The notes: generated from the letters alone by a model not told the origin. Counted from the stretch's first letter, positions 1-8,016 are shown. The stretch is DNA of 64,000 nucleotides from Lactobacillus sp. PV034 (GCF_014522305.1 NZ_CP041982.1:1183001-1247000); one strand, 5' to 3'. Program-made: numbers and translations.

Positions 1-618
1 GTGAGTTGGATGTAAAATTTCATTTACTACCAAGCGAGCCATTGTACCTGAGGTAACTTTTGATTCGCCTTTATCATTGTAAAGTAAATCATCTCCACCT
101 AAAGCATATTCAGCAGCTTCTGGGCCTGCTTCAAACATCATTGAAGGTGAAATACCAACCCAATCTACGTCATTAACGCCACGTAAATATTCAAGCTCCT
201 TTAATTGTTGCTTTGGTGTATTAAGCCAAGCATCGCTTCCGGCCATCTTTTCAATATCTTCTACTACTAGGTGATCATCATCACCAGTGTGAAGACTTCC
301 TGCACCTAAAATAAAGATAATGCGCTGCTTAGTACCCTTACTTAAATTAATTAATTTTTTAGCTAGGTCTATTTGTTGTGCAGCATCTTTTGGAGCAGTA
401 CCAAAAGCATCGACAATTACATCAAAATCCTTAAGCAAGGCATCATCCATGGTTAAGACGTCCCCCACTAATAAATGGGCATCTTTACCTAGAACTTTTT
501 CTGCCTTATCTTTATCGCGAATAATTCCAGTTACTTCCAAATCTGCCTGTTGATTAGCTAACTTATAAATCGCACTTCCTGCCATTCCAGAAGCACCAAT
601 AATTCCGACTTTAATCAT
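1..618 (-). CDS. NAD(P)-binding Rossmann protein (NmrA/SDR-like), 3' end cut off
   Basis: The gene starts with ATG at 616-618 behind an AGAGG ribosome site and stays open for 206 codons to the window edge, so its C-terminus is missing. The N-terminus reads MIKVGIIGASGMAGSAIYKL, a dinucleotide-binding GxxGxxG turn, followed by alternating strands and helices (VIVDAFGTAP near residue 70, IIFILGAGSLH near 100) as in the atypical SDR / NmrA-like NADH-binding family. Such proteins act as cytoplasmic redox sensors or small-molecule reductases. The substrate cannot be read from sequence. It is divergent from nothing nearby and seems monocistronic. Confidence 0.8.
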   Translation of the reverse strand, partial: MIKVGIIGASGMAGSAIYKLANQQADLEVTGIIRDKDKAEKVLGKDAHLLVGDVLTMDDALLKDFDVIVDAFGTAPKDAAQQIDLAKKLINLSKGTKQRIIFILGAGSLHTGDDDHLVVEDIEKMAGSDAWLNTPKQQLKELEYLRGVNDVDWVGISPSMMFEAGPEAAEYALGGDDLLYNDKGESKVTSGTMARLVVNEILHPTH

Positions 619-727
619 TTTGCAAAGCCTCTTTTCTTTAATCTATTCACCCTTACTTTACCGCAAAAATAATTAAAGGTGTTAAATTAAGCTTATAAAA
701 TGTAAGTATAAAATTTAAAACTAGCTT

Positions 728-1831
728 TTATTCAACTTCAAACTCTTCCATTTCAGCTATAAATTCTTTAAAGTATGGCAAGGTAAAAGTTACTTTGCCA
801 TACCCATTGCTTTCAATTACTTGAGCATCTAATAAGCGTCTCCGATACATTGAAATATAACCGCTGCTTTTTCCCATTTTATTTCTAATTTCAGTTATCG
901 AAACAGTAGTTTTATTAATAGCAGCCATCGCCTTTAGAAATAGCCGATCTTTTTCAGAAAACTCTTGATATATCTTTGAATAAGAATTTTTTTCTAGTTC
1001 AGCTATATAAGTTGGAAGAAGCTGATGCAACATTTTGGCAGTTATCTTTCCCGTCTCTCGGCCATCTTTCCAAGCTAAATAACCTAATAATTGAAAGGCA
1101 TAGGAATAGCCCTTCGTCATTTTAGCCATTTCTCCGGCTATCTTATCGCTAATCTTAATCTCAGATTTTTCGAAGATCTTTTTATAGGTTGCCTTTATTT
1201 CAAAAAGACTAAGTGGTGAGAGGCCTATACGTGGACTTCTCAATAAAAAGGTAAGTACATCTTCATTTTGTAATTCAGAAATATTCTCTGGAAGGCCAGT
1301 CATTAATAAATTTACAAACAGATTCTTTCTAATCAACAATTGATAAAAAGCTGCAAAAGAACGCAACTCTTTGGTAGCTTTTACTTCATCAATAGTTATC
1401 AAAACATGGATCCCTTGATCAGTTAATGTAGTAAGGATACTTTGTAAAATACCTTGATAAGTTGAAACTGTTGGTTTACCTACAGAAGCAGATATTTGCA
1501 AGCCTACTGCAGAAAAACTAATTCCCTTTAATGAATCTAGCATTTTTTGGACTTTACTTGTTGATTTACGATATAAATCATCGATTAAATTTTCTAGTAA
1601 ATTTGTTCCCATTGCTAAATCAACTACAAGCCAGTCTTCTTTTTCAGACAATTTTTGACTTACTTCTGTTAAAAAAGTAGTTTTTCCTACTCCTCTCATG
1701 CCATAAACAATTGCCGTTTGATAAGGAGTATTGGGATTATTTAGCTCTTCTTCGTAATCTTCTCGAATTTCTTTTCTCCCCAATAAAACTGGGGGAATTT
1801 TTCCAAAACTAGGATTAAATGGATTATGCAT
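728..1831 (-). CDS. AAA ATPase with C-terminal winged helix (paralogue 1)
   Basis: A 367-residue P-loop protein of the family usually labelled 'ATP-binding protein'. Walker A is GMRGVGKTT at about residues 44-52, Walker B is VLITIDE at about 143-149, and a sensor-like LLMTGLPENI follows near 176. The last 70 residues (from about 300) look like a winged helix-turn-helix ending in a YRRRLLDAQVI segment. The layout recalls Orc1/Cdc6-like or STAND-type regulatory ATPases, but no function is established. A close paralogue lies at 10156-11262; both begin with the same NPFNPSFG motif. Its ribosome site lies inside a block of 10-bp repeats just upstream, suggesting self-regulation (inference). No transmembrane segment is seen. 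Confidence 0.8.
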   Translation of the reverse strand: MHNPFNPSFGKIPPVLLGRKEIREDYEEELNNPNTPYQTAIVYGMRGVGKTTFLTEVSQKLSEKEDWLVVDLAMGTNLLENLIDDLYRKSTSKVQKMLDSLKGISFSAVGLQISASVGKPTVSTYQGILQSILTTLTDQGIHVLITIDEVKATKELRSFAAFYQLLIRKNLFVNLLMTGLPENISELQNEDVLTFLLRSPRIGLSPLSLFEIKATYKKIFEKSEIKISDKIAGEMAKMTKGYSYAFQLLGYLAWKDGRETGKITAKMLHQLLPTYIAELEKNSYSKIYQEFSEKDRLFLKAMAAINKTTVSITEIRNKMGKSSGYISMYRRRLLDAQVIESNGYGKVTFTLPYFKEFIAEMEEFEVE

Positions 1832-1837
1832 TTTATT

Positions 1838-1895
1838 TTTATATCTCTTTATATCTTTATTTTGTTTTTATATCTCTTTATATCTTTTTATATCT
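1838..1895 (-). repeat. Five iterons (TTTATATCT) abutting the ATPase start codon
   Basis: Five exact copies of TTTATATCT (plus-strand reading) start at 1838, 1848, 1867, 1877 and 1887, so they are 10, 19, 10 and 10 bp apart and lie on one face of the helix. They begin 7 bp upstream of the ATG of the ATPase. The paralogous ATPase gene has an equivalent block with a different core sequence (11302-11360). Likely operator for a DNA-binding protein; the ATPase itself is the obvious candidate. Confidence 0.75.
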
Positions 1896-1959
1896 TAACA
1901 TTATTTTACCTAAATATCTTCTCCTTAACTTGATTTTCTAAGACCTATCCCTAAAGTCA

Positions 1960-1988
1960 TTGCCTTCTGGTTTTATCCATGCTATTCT
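1960..1988 (+). promoter_or_regulatory. Sigma-A promoter of the leader peptide/permease unit
   Basis: TTGCCT at 1960-1965 and TATTCT at 1983-1988 are separated by 17 bp. Transcription would begin near 1995, about 28 nt ahead of the leader-peptide ATG at 2023. Confidence 0.55.
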
Positions 1989-2022
1989 TTTTTATAAGAT
2001 TATGAATTAAAGAGGTACACCT

Positions 2023-2088
2023 ATGATTTACACCATTATCAACGTAAATTCATCTTCCTCCTCAATCTCCTCTAGTGAGATTGAGTGA
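2023..2088 (+). CDS. Serine-rich leader peptide (21 aa) of an attenuator
   Basis: ATG at 2023 sits 8 nt after an AGAGG ribosome site and is followed by 20 sense codons and TGA at 2086-2088. The peptide reads MIYTIINVN then SSSSSISSSEIE: eight serine codons (TCA, TCT, TCC, TCC, TCA, TCC, TCT, AGT) within nine positions. A run of codons for one amino acid in a short ORF directly ahead of a terminator and an amino-acid transporter is the hallmark of ribosome-mediated attenuation. The 3' half of the ORF forms the first hairpin of the switch. The peptide itself probably has no function beyond sensing charged tRNA-Ser. Confidence 0.7.
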   Translation: MIYTIINVNSSSSSISSSEIE

Positions 2089-2174
2089 TTTGGCGTACTT
2101 AAAATTAATTTTAAAGCCCAATTCACTCTTAATACTTTAACTAAAGTAGTGAATTTGGGCTTTTTCTTTTTGTT
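2061..2174 (+). promoter_or_regulatory. Transcription attenuator (pause, antiterminator and terminator hairpins)
   Basis: Three mutually exclusive pairings are visible. Region 1:2 is a perfect 9-bp stem, CTCAATCTC (2061-2069) with GAGATTGAG (2077-2085), inside the leader ORF. Region 2:3 pairs GAGTGATTTGGC (2083-2094) with GCCCAATTCACTC (2116-2128), 10 pairs with one mismatch. Region 3:4 is the terminator, AAAGCCCAATTCACT (2113-2127) with AGTGAATTTGGGCTTT (2148-2163), followed by a T-rich tract to 2174. A ribosome stalled on the serine codons would cover region 1, free region 2 to pair with 3, and block the terminator, so the permease would be expressed on serine limitation. No T-box motif is present. 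Confidence 0.7.
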
Positions 2175-2190
2175 TTAGGAGGGAATTAAA

Positions 2191-3522
2191 ATGAATAATC
2201 AACCGCCTGCTGATAAACTTAAACGCTCAATTGGCTTTTGGTCAGCACTATCAATTGTTATTGGAACCATCATCGGATCAGGAATCTTTTTTAAGCAAGC
2301 TTCTGTTTTAGATAGTGCCAAAAGTTCAACAATGACCATTTTAGCCTGGGTCTTAGGTGGATTAATCACTTTAACTGGTGGATTAACCATTGCTGAAATT
2401 GGTGCTCAAATGCCTTATACTGGGGGACTTTACGTTTATATTGAACGACTTTATGGGCGAATCATCGGCTTTTTAGCCGGCTGGATGCAAGTTATTGTCT
2501 ACGGTCCCGCTATTATTGCTTCAGTGGCTGGTTTTATGAGTATTCTAATGGTCAATTTCTTTGGTTTATCCAGTGCTTGGCGCATTCCTTTAGCTCTCAT
2601 CACCATCATTCTTATTGGTATTTTGAACTTTTTTGATAACAAAGTTGGTTCTGCATTTTCTGTAATTACCACCATCGGAAAAATGGTTCCCATTGCCGCT
2701 ATCATTATCTTTGGCATCTTTTGGGGTAAACAAGATGCCTTTGGGCAGACTCTTACCCAGCTCAATCACACTAGTGGCGGTTTTGGAGTAGCTATTTTAG
2801 CAACTTTATTTGGTTATGATGGTTGGATTTTAATTGCTACTTTAGGAGGAGAAATGAAAAATCCTCAAAAAGTTTTACCAAAGGCAATCATCTTAGGGAT
2901 CAGTGCAGTTTTAATTATTTACACTTTAATTACTGCCGGTATTTTACGTTTTATTCCAGTCAACTTAATCCATCGTCTTGGAGAAAACACAACGGCTTAC
3001 TTAGCTACTAAGGCTTTTGGTAAGATTGGTGGGAAACTACTAACTGCCGGCATTATTATCTCAATGATGGGAACCCTAAATGGAAAAATTATTACTTTTC
3101 CTAGAATTGTTTATGCCATGGCAGAAAGACAAGACTTACCATTTTCAAAATTTCTTTCTTACTTAACCCCTAAAGGCAAATCTCCCTTAGTAGCTACTGC
3201 ATTTATCGTCCTTTTAGCTACTGTTTTAATGATCTTCTTTGATCCAGACCACTTATCAGATTTGTGTGTATTTACTATTTATTGTTTCTACGTGTTAGCC
3301 TTCTTTGGAATTTTTATTTTAAGAAAGAAAAACAGTCAGCGCCCGTTTAGTACACCTTTATACCCACTAGTTCCAATTGTTGCTATCATTGGTGGACTTT
3401 ATATCATCGTCAGTGAAATTATTAATGATCCAGCAGGTGTTGGCTTATTCTTAAGCATGGTAATTATTGGTTTACCAATTCTCTATCTTGTTAAAAAATA
3501 TTACTCACAAAAAGAAAATTAA
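2191..3522 (+). CDS. APC-superfamily amino-acid permease, probable serine/threonine type
   Basis: A 443-residue membrane protein with about 12 hydrophobic segments. The APC signature is present at the N-terminus (SIVIGTIIGSGIFFK, residues about 21-35), followed by AWVLGGLITLTGGLTIAEIG. Overall it resembles the LAT-like/SteT branch of amino-acid exchangers in the plasma membrane. The ATG at 2191 follows an AGGAGGG site. It is transcribed behind the serine-codon leader peptide and attenuator at 2023-2174, which suggests serine (perhaps serine/threonine exchange) as substrate; that assignment is inference from the leader. The next gene on the same strand is an unrelated antitoxin with its own promoter. 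Confidence 0.85.
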   Translation: MNNQPPADKLKRSIGFWSALSIVIGTIIGSGIFFKQASVLDSAKSSTMTILAWVLGGLITLTGGLTIAEIGAQMPYTGGLYVYIERLYGRIIGFLAGWMQVIVYGPAIIASVAGFMSILMVNFFGLSSAWRIPLALITIILIGILNFFDNKVGSAFSVITTIGKMVPIAAIIIFGIFWGKQDAFGQTLTQLNHTSGGFGVAILATLFGYDGWILIATLGGEMKNPQKVLPKAIILGISAVLIIYTLITAGILRFIPVNLIHRLGENTTAYLATKAFGKIGGKLLTAGIIISMMGTLNGKIITFPRIVYAMAERQDLPFSKFLSYLTPKGKSPLVATAFIVLLATVLMIFFDPDHLSDLCVFTIYCFYVLAFFGIFILRKKNSQRPFSTPLYPLVPIVAIIGGLYIIVSEIINDPAGVGLFLSMVIIGLPILYLVKKYYSQKEN

Positions 3523-3545
3523 CCGAAAAGCAATTAATTAGCTGC

Positions 3546-3567
3546 TTCATAAGTAATTACTTATGAA
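3546..3567. promoter_or_regulatory. 22-bp perfect palindrome, probable antitoxin operator
   Basis: TTCATAAGTAA is followed directly by its reverse complement (TTACTTATGAA). A further half-site, ACTTATGA, lies at 3582-3589 immediately before the ribosome site of the AbrB-type gene, and TTACTT-16-TATACT could serve as the promoter. AbrB/MazE-type antitoxins usually repress their own promoter through such palindromes. Confidence 0.55.
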
Positions 3568-3599
3568 ATTAAATATAATATACTTATGAGGTGAATATA

Positions 3600-3926
3600 A
3601 TGGACATATTAAAAGCACGTAAACAAGGAAATTCTCTTATGGTTGCCATTCCAAAGTCATTTAACATTTCCTCAGGAACAAAACTTAGACCTAAATTAAC
3701 CAAAAAAGGAATTTACTATGAATTCGTAGATGAAGATAACTTTTTTGATTTCGATGAAGATATTTTAAAAGATTTAATTACCCAAGGATATGAAGGTGCT
3801 GATCTTATTAAACAATTTCATAAGATGAAAAAAACTATTCCTGCAGCCCTCAATACCTTAGTTACTGAAACTGAAGATACCACTCCACTTACCAAAGAGG
3901 AGGCGGCAAAAGAGTTTGGCATATAG
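3600..3926 (+). CDS. AbrB/MazE-type antitoxin, orphan
   Basis: A 108-residue protein beginning MDILKARKQGNSLMVAIPKS, the swapped-hairpin AbrB fold (residues about 1-48), followed by an acidic linker and a helical tail ending PLTKEEAAKEFGI, typical of antitoxins whose C-terminus binds a MazF/PemK toxin. The ATG at 3600 is preferred over the upstream GTG at 3591, because GAGGTG at 3588-3593 is then 6 nt from the start. A 22-bp palindrome lies upstream. No intact toxin gene follows: 3927-4101 holds only stop-riddled sequence. It is therefore either an orphan antitoxin or the survivor of a broken toxin-antitoxin pair. Confidence 0.75.
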   Translation: MDILKARKQGNSLMVAIPKSFNISSGTKLRPKLTKKGIYYEFVDEDNFFDFDEDILKDLITQGYEGADLIKQFHKMKKTIPAALNTLVTETEDTTPLTKEEAAKEFGI

Positions 3927-4101
3927 TGTATTAATTAACCACAGAGTTAGAAAAATTGAACGCTTCAAATATTCCTGAAAATTAAAGAATCTATTATGAT
4001 TGGCACTTCTGCTGCGAATTGAAGTTGTCTCAAGTTTATTGATGATTATTGTTTTCCATATTCGCACCAAGAAATAACTTTATCTTGAACCTGAAATCTA
4101 A

Positions 4102-4127
4102 AAAAAGCACCCACATGGGTGCTTTTT
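4102..4127. terminator. Bidirectional rho-independent terminator
   Basis: AAAAAGCACCC (4102-4112), loop ACAT, GGGTGCTTTTT (4117-4127). It overlaps the stop codon of the minus-strand histidine kinase and also faces the antitoxin transcript. Confidence 0.85.
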
Positions 4128-5166
4128 ACTTAGGTAAGATAATTTCAAAAAATGTACCTTTATTATTTTGATAATCAGATAAAATATTGATCTTACCGTT
4201 CAATAAATTAATTATCTTGCTTACGATTGCTAAACCTAAGCCCAGTCCTTGACTTTTAGCATCAGTTTCCCCTTGATAAAATTTATCAAAAATCTTCTGT
4301 TTATCTTCTTCACTAATTTCTGGGCCATTATTTCCAATCAGCACCCTGACCTGACTTTTATTTTCTTTGCAGGCCACAAAAATCGTGCCACCTTCTGGGG
4401 TAAATTTAATCGAATTATTGATTAGGTTAATCCATACTTCTTTTAGTAATTCTGCATTAGTGTGATAACTAATTTTTACAAGATTCAATTCATAATTAAG
4501 CTTTTTTGCTTCAATTGCTGGTAATAAAGAAATTATTGTTTTACGTAATTCTTCATCAATTTCGATATTTTCTTTTTTAGTTACGATTGACCTATTTTCT
4601 AAGTTAGTCAACATCATAACTTGTCCCGATAATTTGCTTAATCTTTCTGATTCTTCTGCAATGATTGCTGCATATTCTTCTTTTTTAGTAGCTGGAACAT
4701 TCTTATCAGTCAGTAATTTTGCAAAGCCATTAATTGAAGAAATTGGTGTTTTAAACTCATGCGAAAATTGACTAACAAAATCTTCCTTCAATAATTCTGT
4801 GCTATCTAATTCAGCTGCCATTTTATTAAAGTTCTCAAATGGTTTCTTAAGTAAACGACTAGATTTATCAGGTAAGCGCGTCTTTAAATCCCCATCAGCA
4901 ACTTTTTGCATTCCTACTACTAATTTGTTCAATGACCTGAGCAATGGATTTAAAATTAGGTAAACAATAATAAATACTAAAACAAATAAGCTTACCGTTG
5001 CACCTCCACCTACAATATAGGGAGCACCATTCTTGGGCATTATTCCATAAGGTGCATATACTATAATCCCATAAAGCAGCACGCAAATAAGACATACAAT
5101 AATAAAAGCTATTACACTTGAATAAATAATCGTTGATCGCGAATATAATTTTTTCTTATTTTTCAA
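4126..5166 (-). CDS. Sensor histidine kinase, intact (second kinase of the locus)
   Basis: A 346-residue membrane kinase: two transmembrane helices (about 13-37 and 50-73) with a very short extracytoplasmic loop, a HAMP linker (about 74-124), a DHp domain with SQFSHEFKTPI (His136), and a HATPase domain with N box NLINNSIKFTPEGG and G boxes IGNNGPEI and GLGLGLAI. The short loop suggests membrane-stress or intramembrane sensing. It is downstream of, and clearly paralogous to, the interrupted kinase at 5182-6192. Both lie behind one response regulator, so the locus has a duplicated kinase with only this copy intact. It starts 15 nt after the preceding gene ends. Confidence 0.9.
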   Translation of the reverse strand: MKNKKKLYSRSTIIYSSVIAFIIVCLICVLLYGIIVYAPYGIMPKNGAPYIVGGGATVSLFVLVFIIVYLILNPLLRSLNKLVVGMQKVADGDLKTRLPDKSSRLLKKPFENFNKMAAELDSTELLKEDFVSQFSHEFKTPISSINGFAKLLTDKNVPATKKEEYAAIIAEESERLSKLSGQVMMLTNLENRSIVTKKENIEIDEELRKTIISLLPAIEAKKLNYELNLVKISYHTNAELLKEVWINLINNSIKFTPEGGTIFVACKENKSQVRVLIGNNGPEISEEDKQKIFDKFYQGETDAKSQGLGLGLAIVSKIINLLNGKINILSDYQNNKGTFFEIILPK

Positions 5167-5181
5167 TATATTATTCCTAAC

Positions 5182-6192
5182 TTACAAAGTGATTTCAAAA
5201 AAAGTACCTGCGACGTTTTGATAACTTGATTTGATATCAATCTTTCCACCAATTAATATTAAAACTTGTCTAACAATCGCTAAACCTAAGCCAAGTCCCG
5301 CATGTTTTTCAGTTGTATCTCCTTGATAGAATTTATCAAAAATCTTTTTTCGATCTGCTTCTGCAATTTCAGGTCCATCATTACCAATTACTATTTCAGG
5401 TTGTCCCTCTTTTTCCTTACAACTCACATAAACTGTACCACCAATAGGTGCAAATTTAATAGAATTATTGAGTAAATTTAACCAAACTTCTTTTAATAAT
5501 TCTGGATCTGTATGATAAGTAACTTTTTGTAAATCCAATTTATAATTAAGCTTCTTGTTTTCCATCAATGGGAGCAAAGAAATAATACTCTTTCGCAGTT
5601 CCTCATCAATCTCACCCATTCTTTGATTAGTAATAATCTTTGTATTTTCCAAATTAGTTAAATTCATAATCTGACTTGATAATTGTGTCAATCTCTTAGA
5701 TTCTTCAGCAATAATCTTTAGATACTCTACTTGTTTTTCTTTATCCAGCTTTTTTGTTAACAACAAATTAGCAAACCCATTAATCGAAGTAATTGGAGTC
5801 TTAAATTCATGCGAAAATTGACTAATAAAATCTTCCTTCATGATTTTAGTACTATCCAATTCAGAAACCATCTGGTTAAAATCTCAAAAAGTAGTAGCCA
5901 ACGGATTAAAACGTCGACTCTTTAATCGAATACTAAAATCTCCTTCTGCCACTTGTTTAATTGCCTTAGTTAAATCTTTAATATAAGCAAATAAATAAGC
6001 TATAACAATATAATTAATTAAAAAGCTAGCTGTAAATATTGCTCCCAATATAACTCGGCTCATGATATAAGTACTTGTACCCATATGGACAGAGATACCT
6101 ACCGCGGCACCAAATAAAGGTGTAGCAATTAGTGCAAGAAGGGCTGCATAAATAACTACTAAAAATGAAAAAGATACCTTTTTATTTTTCAA
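5182..6192 (-). pseudogene. Sensor histidine kinase split by an in-frame TGA
   Basis: Reading from ATG at 6192, the frame gives two transmembrane segments and a HAMP region, then meets TGA at 5884-5886. The next codon continues the same frame (DFNQMVSELDST...) through a complete DHp (SQFSHEFKTPI) and HATPase domain to 5182. Alignment with the neighbouring paralogue (PFENFNKM versus TF*DFNQM) shows that the stop replaces one residue and that nothing is frameshifted. The product would be a 102-residue membrane fragment unless read through, or the catalytic half might restart at ATG 5871. Its ATG overlaps the response-regulator stop by 11 nt. A sequencing error remains possible. Confidence 0.8.
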
Positions 6193-6859
6193 TTATTTCT
6201 CCTTTATATCCCAAACCTCTGACAGTGGTAATTTTAAATACATCCTCAAAAGGAGCACATAGTTTTCTCAATTTACTAATATGAGTTTTGACAGTATCTC
6301 CCGTGCTAAAAGAATCTTCTCCCCAGACTGCATCCAATAATTGTTCTTTATTAAATATTTGATTAGGTGAAGAAAGTAACTTATAGAGTAATTCAAATTC
6401 TTTCTTTGAAAAATCTATTTCTTTTCCATCACGTTGAGCTGTATAAGTTTGCTTATCGATAATTACATTACCGATTTCTAATTTTTGAGGATTTTCTCTC
6501 TTAGTTCTACGTGCCAATGCTAACAAACGCAACTTTAATTCTTGATAATTAATTGGTTTACTCATGTAATCATCTACACCATTAGTAAACCCGATTGTCT
6601 TATCTTGAATACTATCTTTAGCCGTTAACATTAGAATTGGAAAATCATATTTTTCTTGTCTTAGAACTTTAACAAGTTCGAAGCCATCCATCTTAGGCAT
6701 CATTACATCAGTAATTAAAAGATCAATCGAATTTTTATGGATGTAATCTAGCGCTTCTTGCCCATCATATACTTGCGCAACTTCATACTCTGCTTCTAAA
6801 TAAACTTTTAGCAATTTTTGAATATTTTTATCGTCTTCAACTATTAGTAATTTCGTCAT
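6182..6859 (-). CDS. OmpR/PhoB-family response regulator
   Basis: 225 residues. The receiver domain (1-115) has the acidic pocket VEDD (8-10), the phospho-acceptor Asp51 in LLITDVMMPKMDG, and the conserved LTAKD and KPI segments. The winged-helix Trans_reg_C domain (about 128-222) contains FSKKEFELLYKLL and TVRGLGYKGE. It is the first gene of an RR - broken HK - intact HK unit on the minus strand. The promoter at 6909-6937 is strong. Target genes are not evident; the SMR pump and permease nearby are possibilities only. Confidence 0.9.
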   Translation of the reverse strand: MTKLLIVEDDKNIQKLLKVYLEAEYEVAQVYDGQEALDYIHKNSIDLLITDVMMPKMDGFELVKVLRQEKYDFPILMLTAKDSIQDKTIGFTNGVDDYMSKPINYQELKLRLLALARRTKRENPQKLEIGNVIIDKQTYTAQRDGKEIDFSKKEFELLYKLLSSPNQIFNKEQLLDAVWGEDSFSTGDTVKTHISKLRKLCAPFEDVFKITTVRGLGYKGEIIEK

Positions 6860-6908
6860 TTTATATTTTTCTTTATTATTTTACGTTAATTTTACATTTA
6901 CCCTTTAT

Positions 6909-6937
6909 ATTATAGTTGTAAGTTAATTAGTAAACAA
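6909..6937 (-). promoter_or_regulatory. Sigma-A promoter of the two-component operon
   Basis: On the minus strand, TTGTTT (6932-6937) and a consensus TATAAT (6909-6914) are 17 bp apart, about 50 nt upstream of the response-regulator ATG. Confidence 0.65.
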
Positions 6938-7014
6938 TTATGTCTACAAACATAAAAAAATAAATTTTATATATAAAATCGCAATATTGATGAAAATATC
7001 ATATAGAAGGAGTA

Positions 7015-7566
7015 GTGATCAATAACGTGAGTAAGTTCACCTTTGAAGAAAAACAACTAGCTGTTAAATTATATTTACAAGGTACTAGTTCAGAAAAAAT
7101 CATTAAAGAACTCAAAGTAGCTTCACATTCTCAACTTTTATTTTGGGTAAAGCAATACAAGGAACACGGTTCAAGTGCTTTACGTGAAAAACGTAGCCAC
7201 CAAGAATACCCTTATGAGTTTAAACTTGAAGTTTTAAAATGGAAAAATGCAAATAATGCTTCTTATGAAGCTACTGCTTTGCATTTTGGTATTTCTAGTT
7301 CATCTTTGGTTTATAAATGGAATAAGCAACATGAACAGGGCACTTTAGCAGTGCCTGCAAGAAGAGGTCGCCCACGAAAAAAAGACTCGATCCCTCCTCA
7401 TCAAGAAGAATTAATCCAATTACGTAAACAAAATCAAGCTCTTTTAGAAGAACTCAACCGCCTCAAGCAAGCGCAAAAAATTTCGGGGGGGGAAATGATC
7501 AACCCAACTTTTTTGATCTTGCCTTTTAAACAAGAAAAAATCCAAGAATTAATGAGAAATCACTAA
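7015..7566 (+). CDS. IS3/IS150-type OrfA (transposase HTH subunit), orphan
   Basis: 183 residues with two helix-turn-helix units (FTFEEKQLAVKLYLQG near 8 and YPYEFKLEVLKW near 66), a basic RRGRPRKK stretch (about 115-122) and a C-terminal leucine-rich coiled coil (about 130-153). This is the architecture of IS3/IS150 OrfA. GTG at 7015 follows AAGGAG. No orfB with a DDE catalytic domain follows; the gene runs into a terminator at 7536. It cannot transpose by itself and is an insertion-sequence relic or a domesticated DNA-binding protein. A G8 run near 7483-7490 is noted, but there is no downstream frame to shift into. Confidence 0.75.
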   Translation: MINNVSKFTFEEKQLAVKLYLQGTSSEKIIKELKVASHSQLLFWVKQYKEHGSSALREKRSHQEYPYEFKLEVLKWKNANNASYEATALHFGISSSSLVYKWNKQHEQGTLAVPARRGRPRKKDSIPPHQEELIQLRKQNQALLEELNRLKQAQKISGGEMINPTFLILPFKQEKIQELMRNH

Positions 7567-7583
7567 TTTTTGGATTTTTTTTT
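7536..7583 (+). terminator. Rho-independent terminator inside the OrfA 3' end
   Basis: AAAAATCCAAGAATTA (7536-7551) pairs with TAATTTTTGGATTTTT (7564-7579), followed by a T run. The hairpin includes the last codons of the OrfA gene. Confidence 0.75.
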
Positions 7584-7587
7584 GCTT

Positions 7588-7911
7588 TTAATGGCCTTTT
7601 GCAAAAAAATTAGTTATTACTACTCCAATAACAATTAAAACAATACCGAATAATTGTGGTAGATTGATTCCTTGTTTCCAGTAAACTACTCCTACAACAG
7701 TAGTTAAGATAATTCCTACTCCGCCCCATGTTGCATAAGCGACACTAAGATTGAGAGTTTTCAAAGATAGAGAGAGTGCATAAAAGCAAATAATATAAGA
7801 GATTATTGTTGCAACTGCTGGTACCAATTTTGTAAAGCCTACTGAAGCTTTCATCAAATTAGTACCAATCACCTCTGCTACAATTGCAATTGCCAATTCT
7901 AAATATCCCAT
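7588..7911 (-). CDS. Small multidrug resistance (SMR) family transporter
   Basis: 107 residues with four hydrophobic helices. The EmrE-type helix 1 carries the essential acidic residue (AIVAEVIGTNLMKAS; Glu at about residue 12), and YATWGGVGIILTTVVGVVYW corresponds to the conserved helix 3 segment. These proteins export lipophilic cations or guanidinium by proton antiport as dimers in the plasma membrane. Start choice: the ATG at 7911 lies 7 nt from AAGGAG, whereas the ATG at 7917 would be only 1 nt away. It appears to be a single-gene unit; whether it is a drug or a guanidinium exporter cannot be decided. Confidence 0.85.
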   Translation of the reverse strand: MGYLELAIAIVAEVIGTNLMKASVGFTKLVPAVATIISYIICFYALSLSLKTLNLSVAYATWGGVGIILTTVVGVVYWKQGINLPQLFGIVLIVIGVVITNFFAKGH

Positions 7912-7998
7912 TTTCATGCTCCTTTTCTAGTTTTTTCTATTATAATTAAGTAATTTTTAAAAAACTAGACTTGTATTTTTGATTTTTCTCGCGTGGTT

Positions 7999-8014
7999 AG
8001 TTTCACGTGAAACT
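7999..8014. promoter_or_regulatory. Near-consensus parS site (ParB binding)
   Basis: AGTTTCACGTGAAACT is a perfect palindrome and matches the Firmicute parS consensus TGTTNCACGTGAAACA at all but the two outermost positions. It is intergenic and about 27 kb from oriC, the zone where parS sites cluster. A second site is at 19266. Confidence 0.6.
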
Positions 8015-8016
8015 AA

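Noticed and set aside
1990-2190. T-box riboswitch ahead of the permease
   Set aside because: No specifier-loop stem or T-box sequence is present; the leader ORF explains the terminator better.
5884-5886. TGA read as selenocysteine in the histidine kinase
   Set aside because: The paralogue has an ordinary residue here, the site is not catalytic, and no SECIS-like hairpin follows.
7480-7500. Programmed frameshift at the A/T and G8 run of OrfA
   Set aside because: No orfB reading frame exists downstream for a frameshift product.
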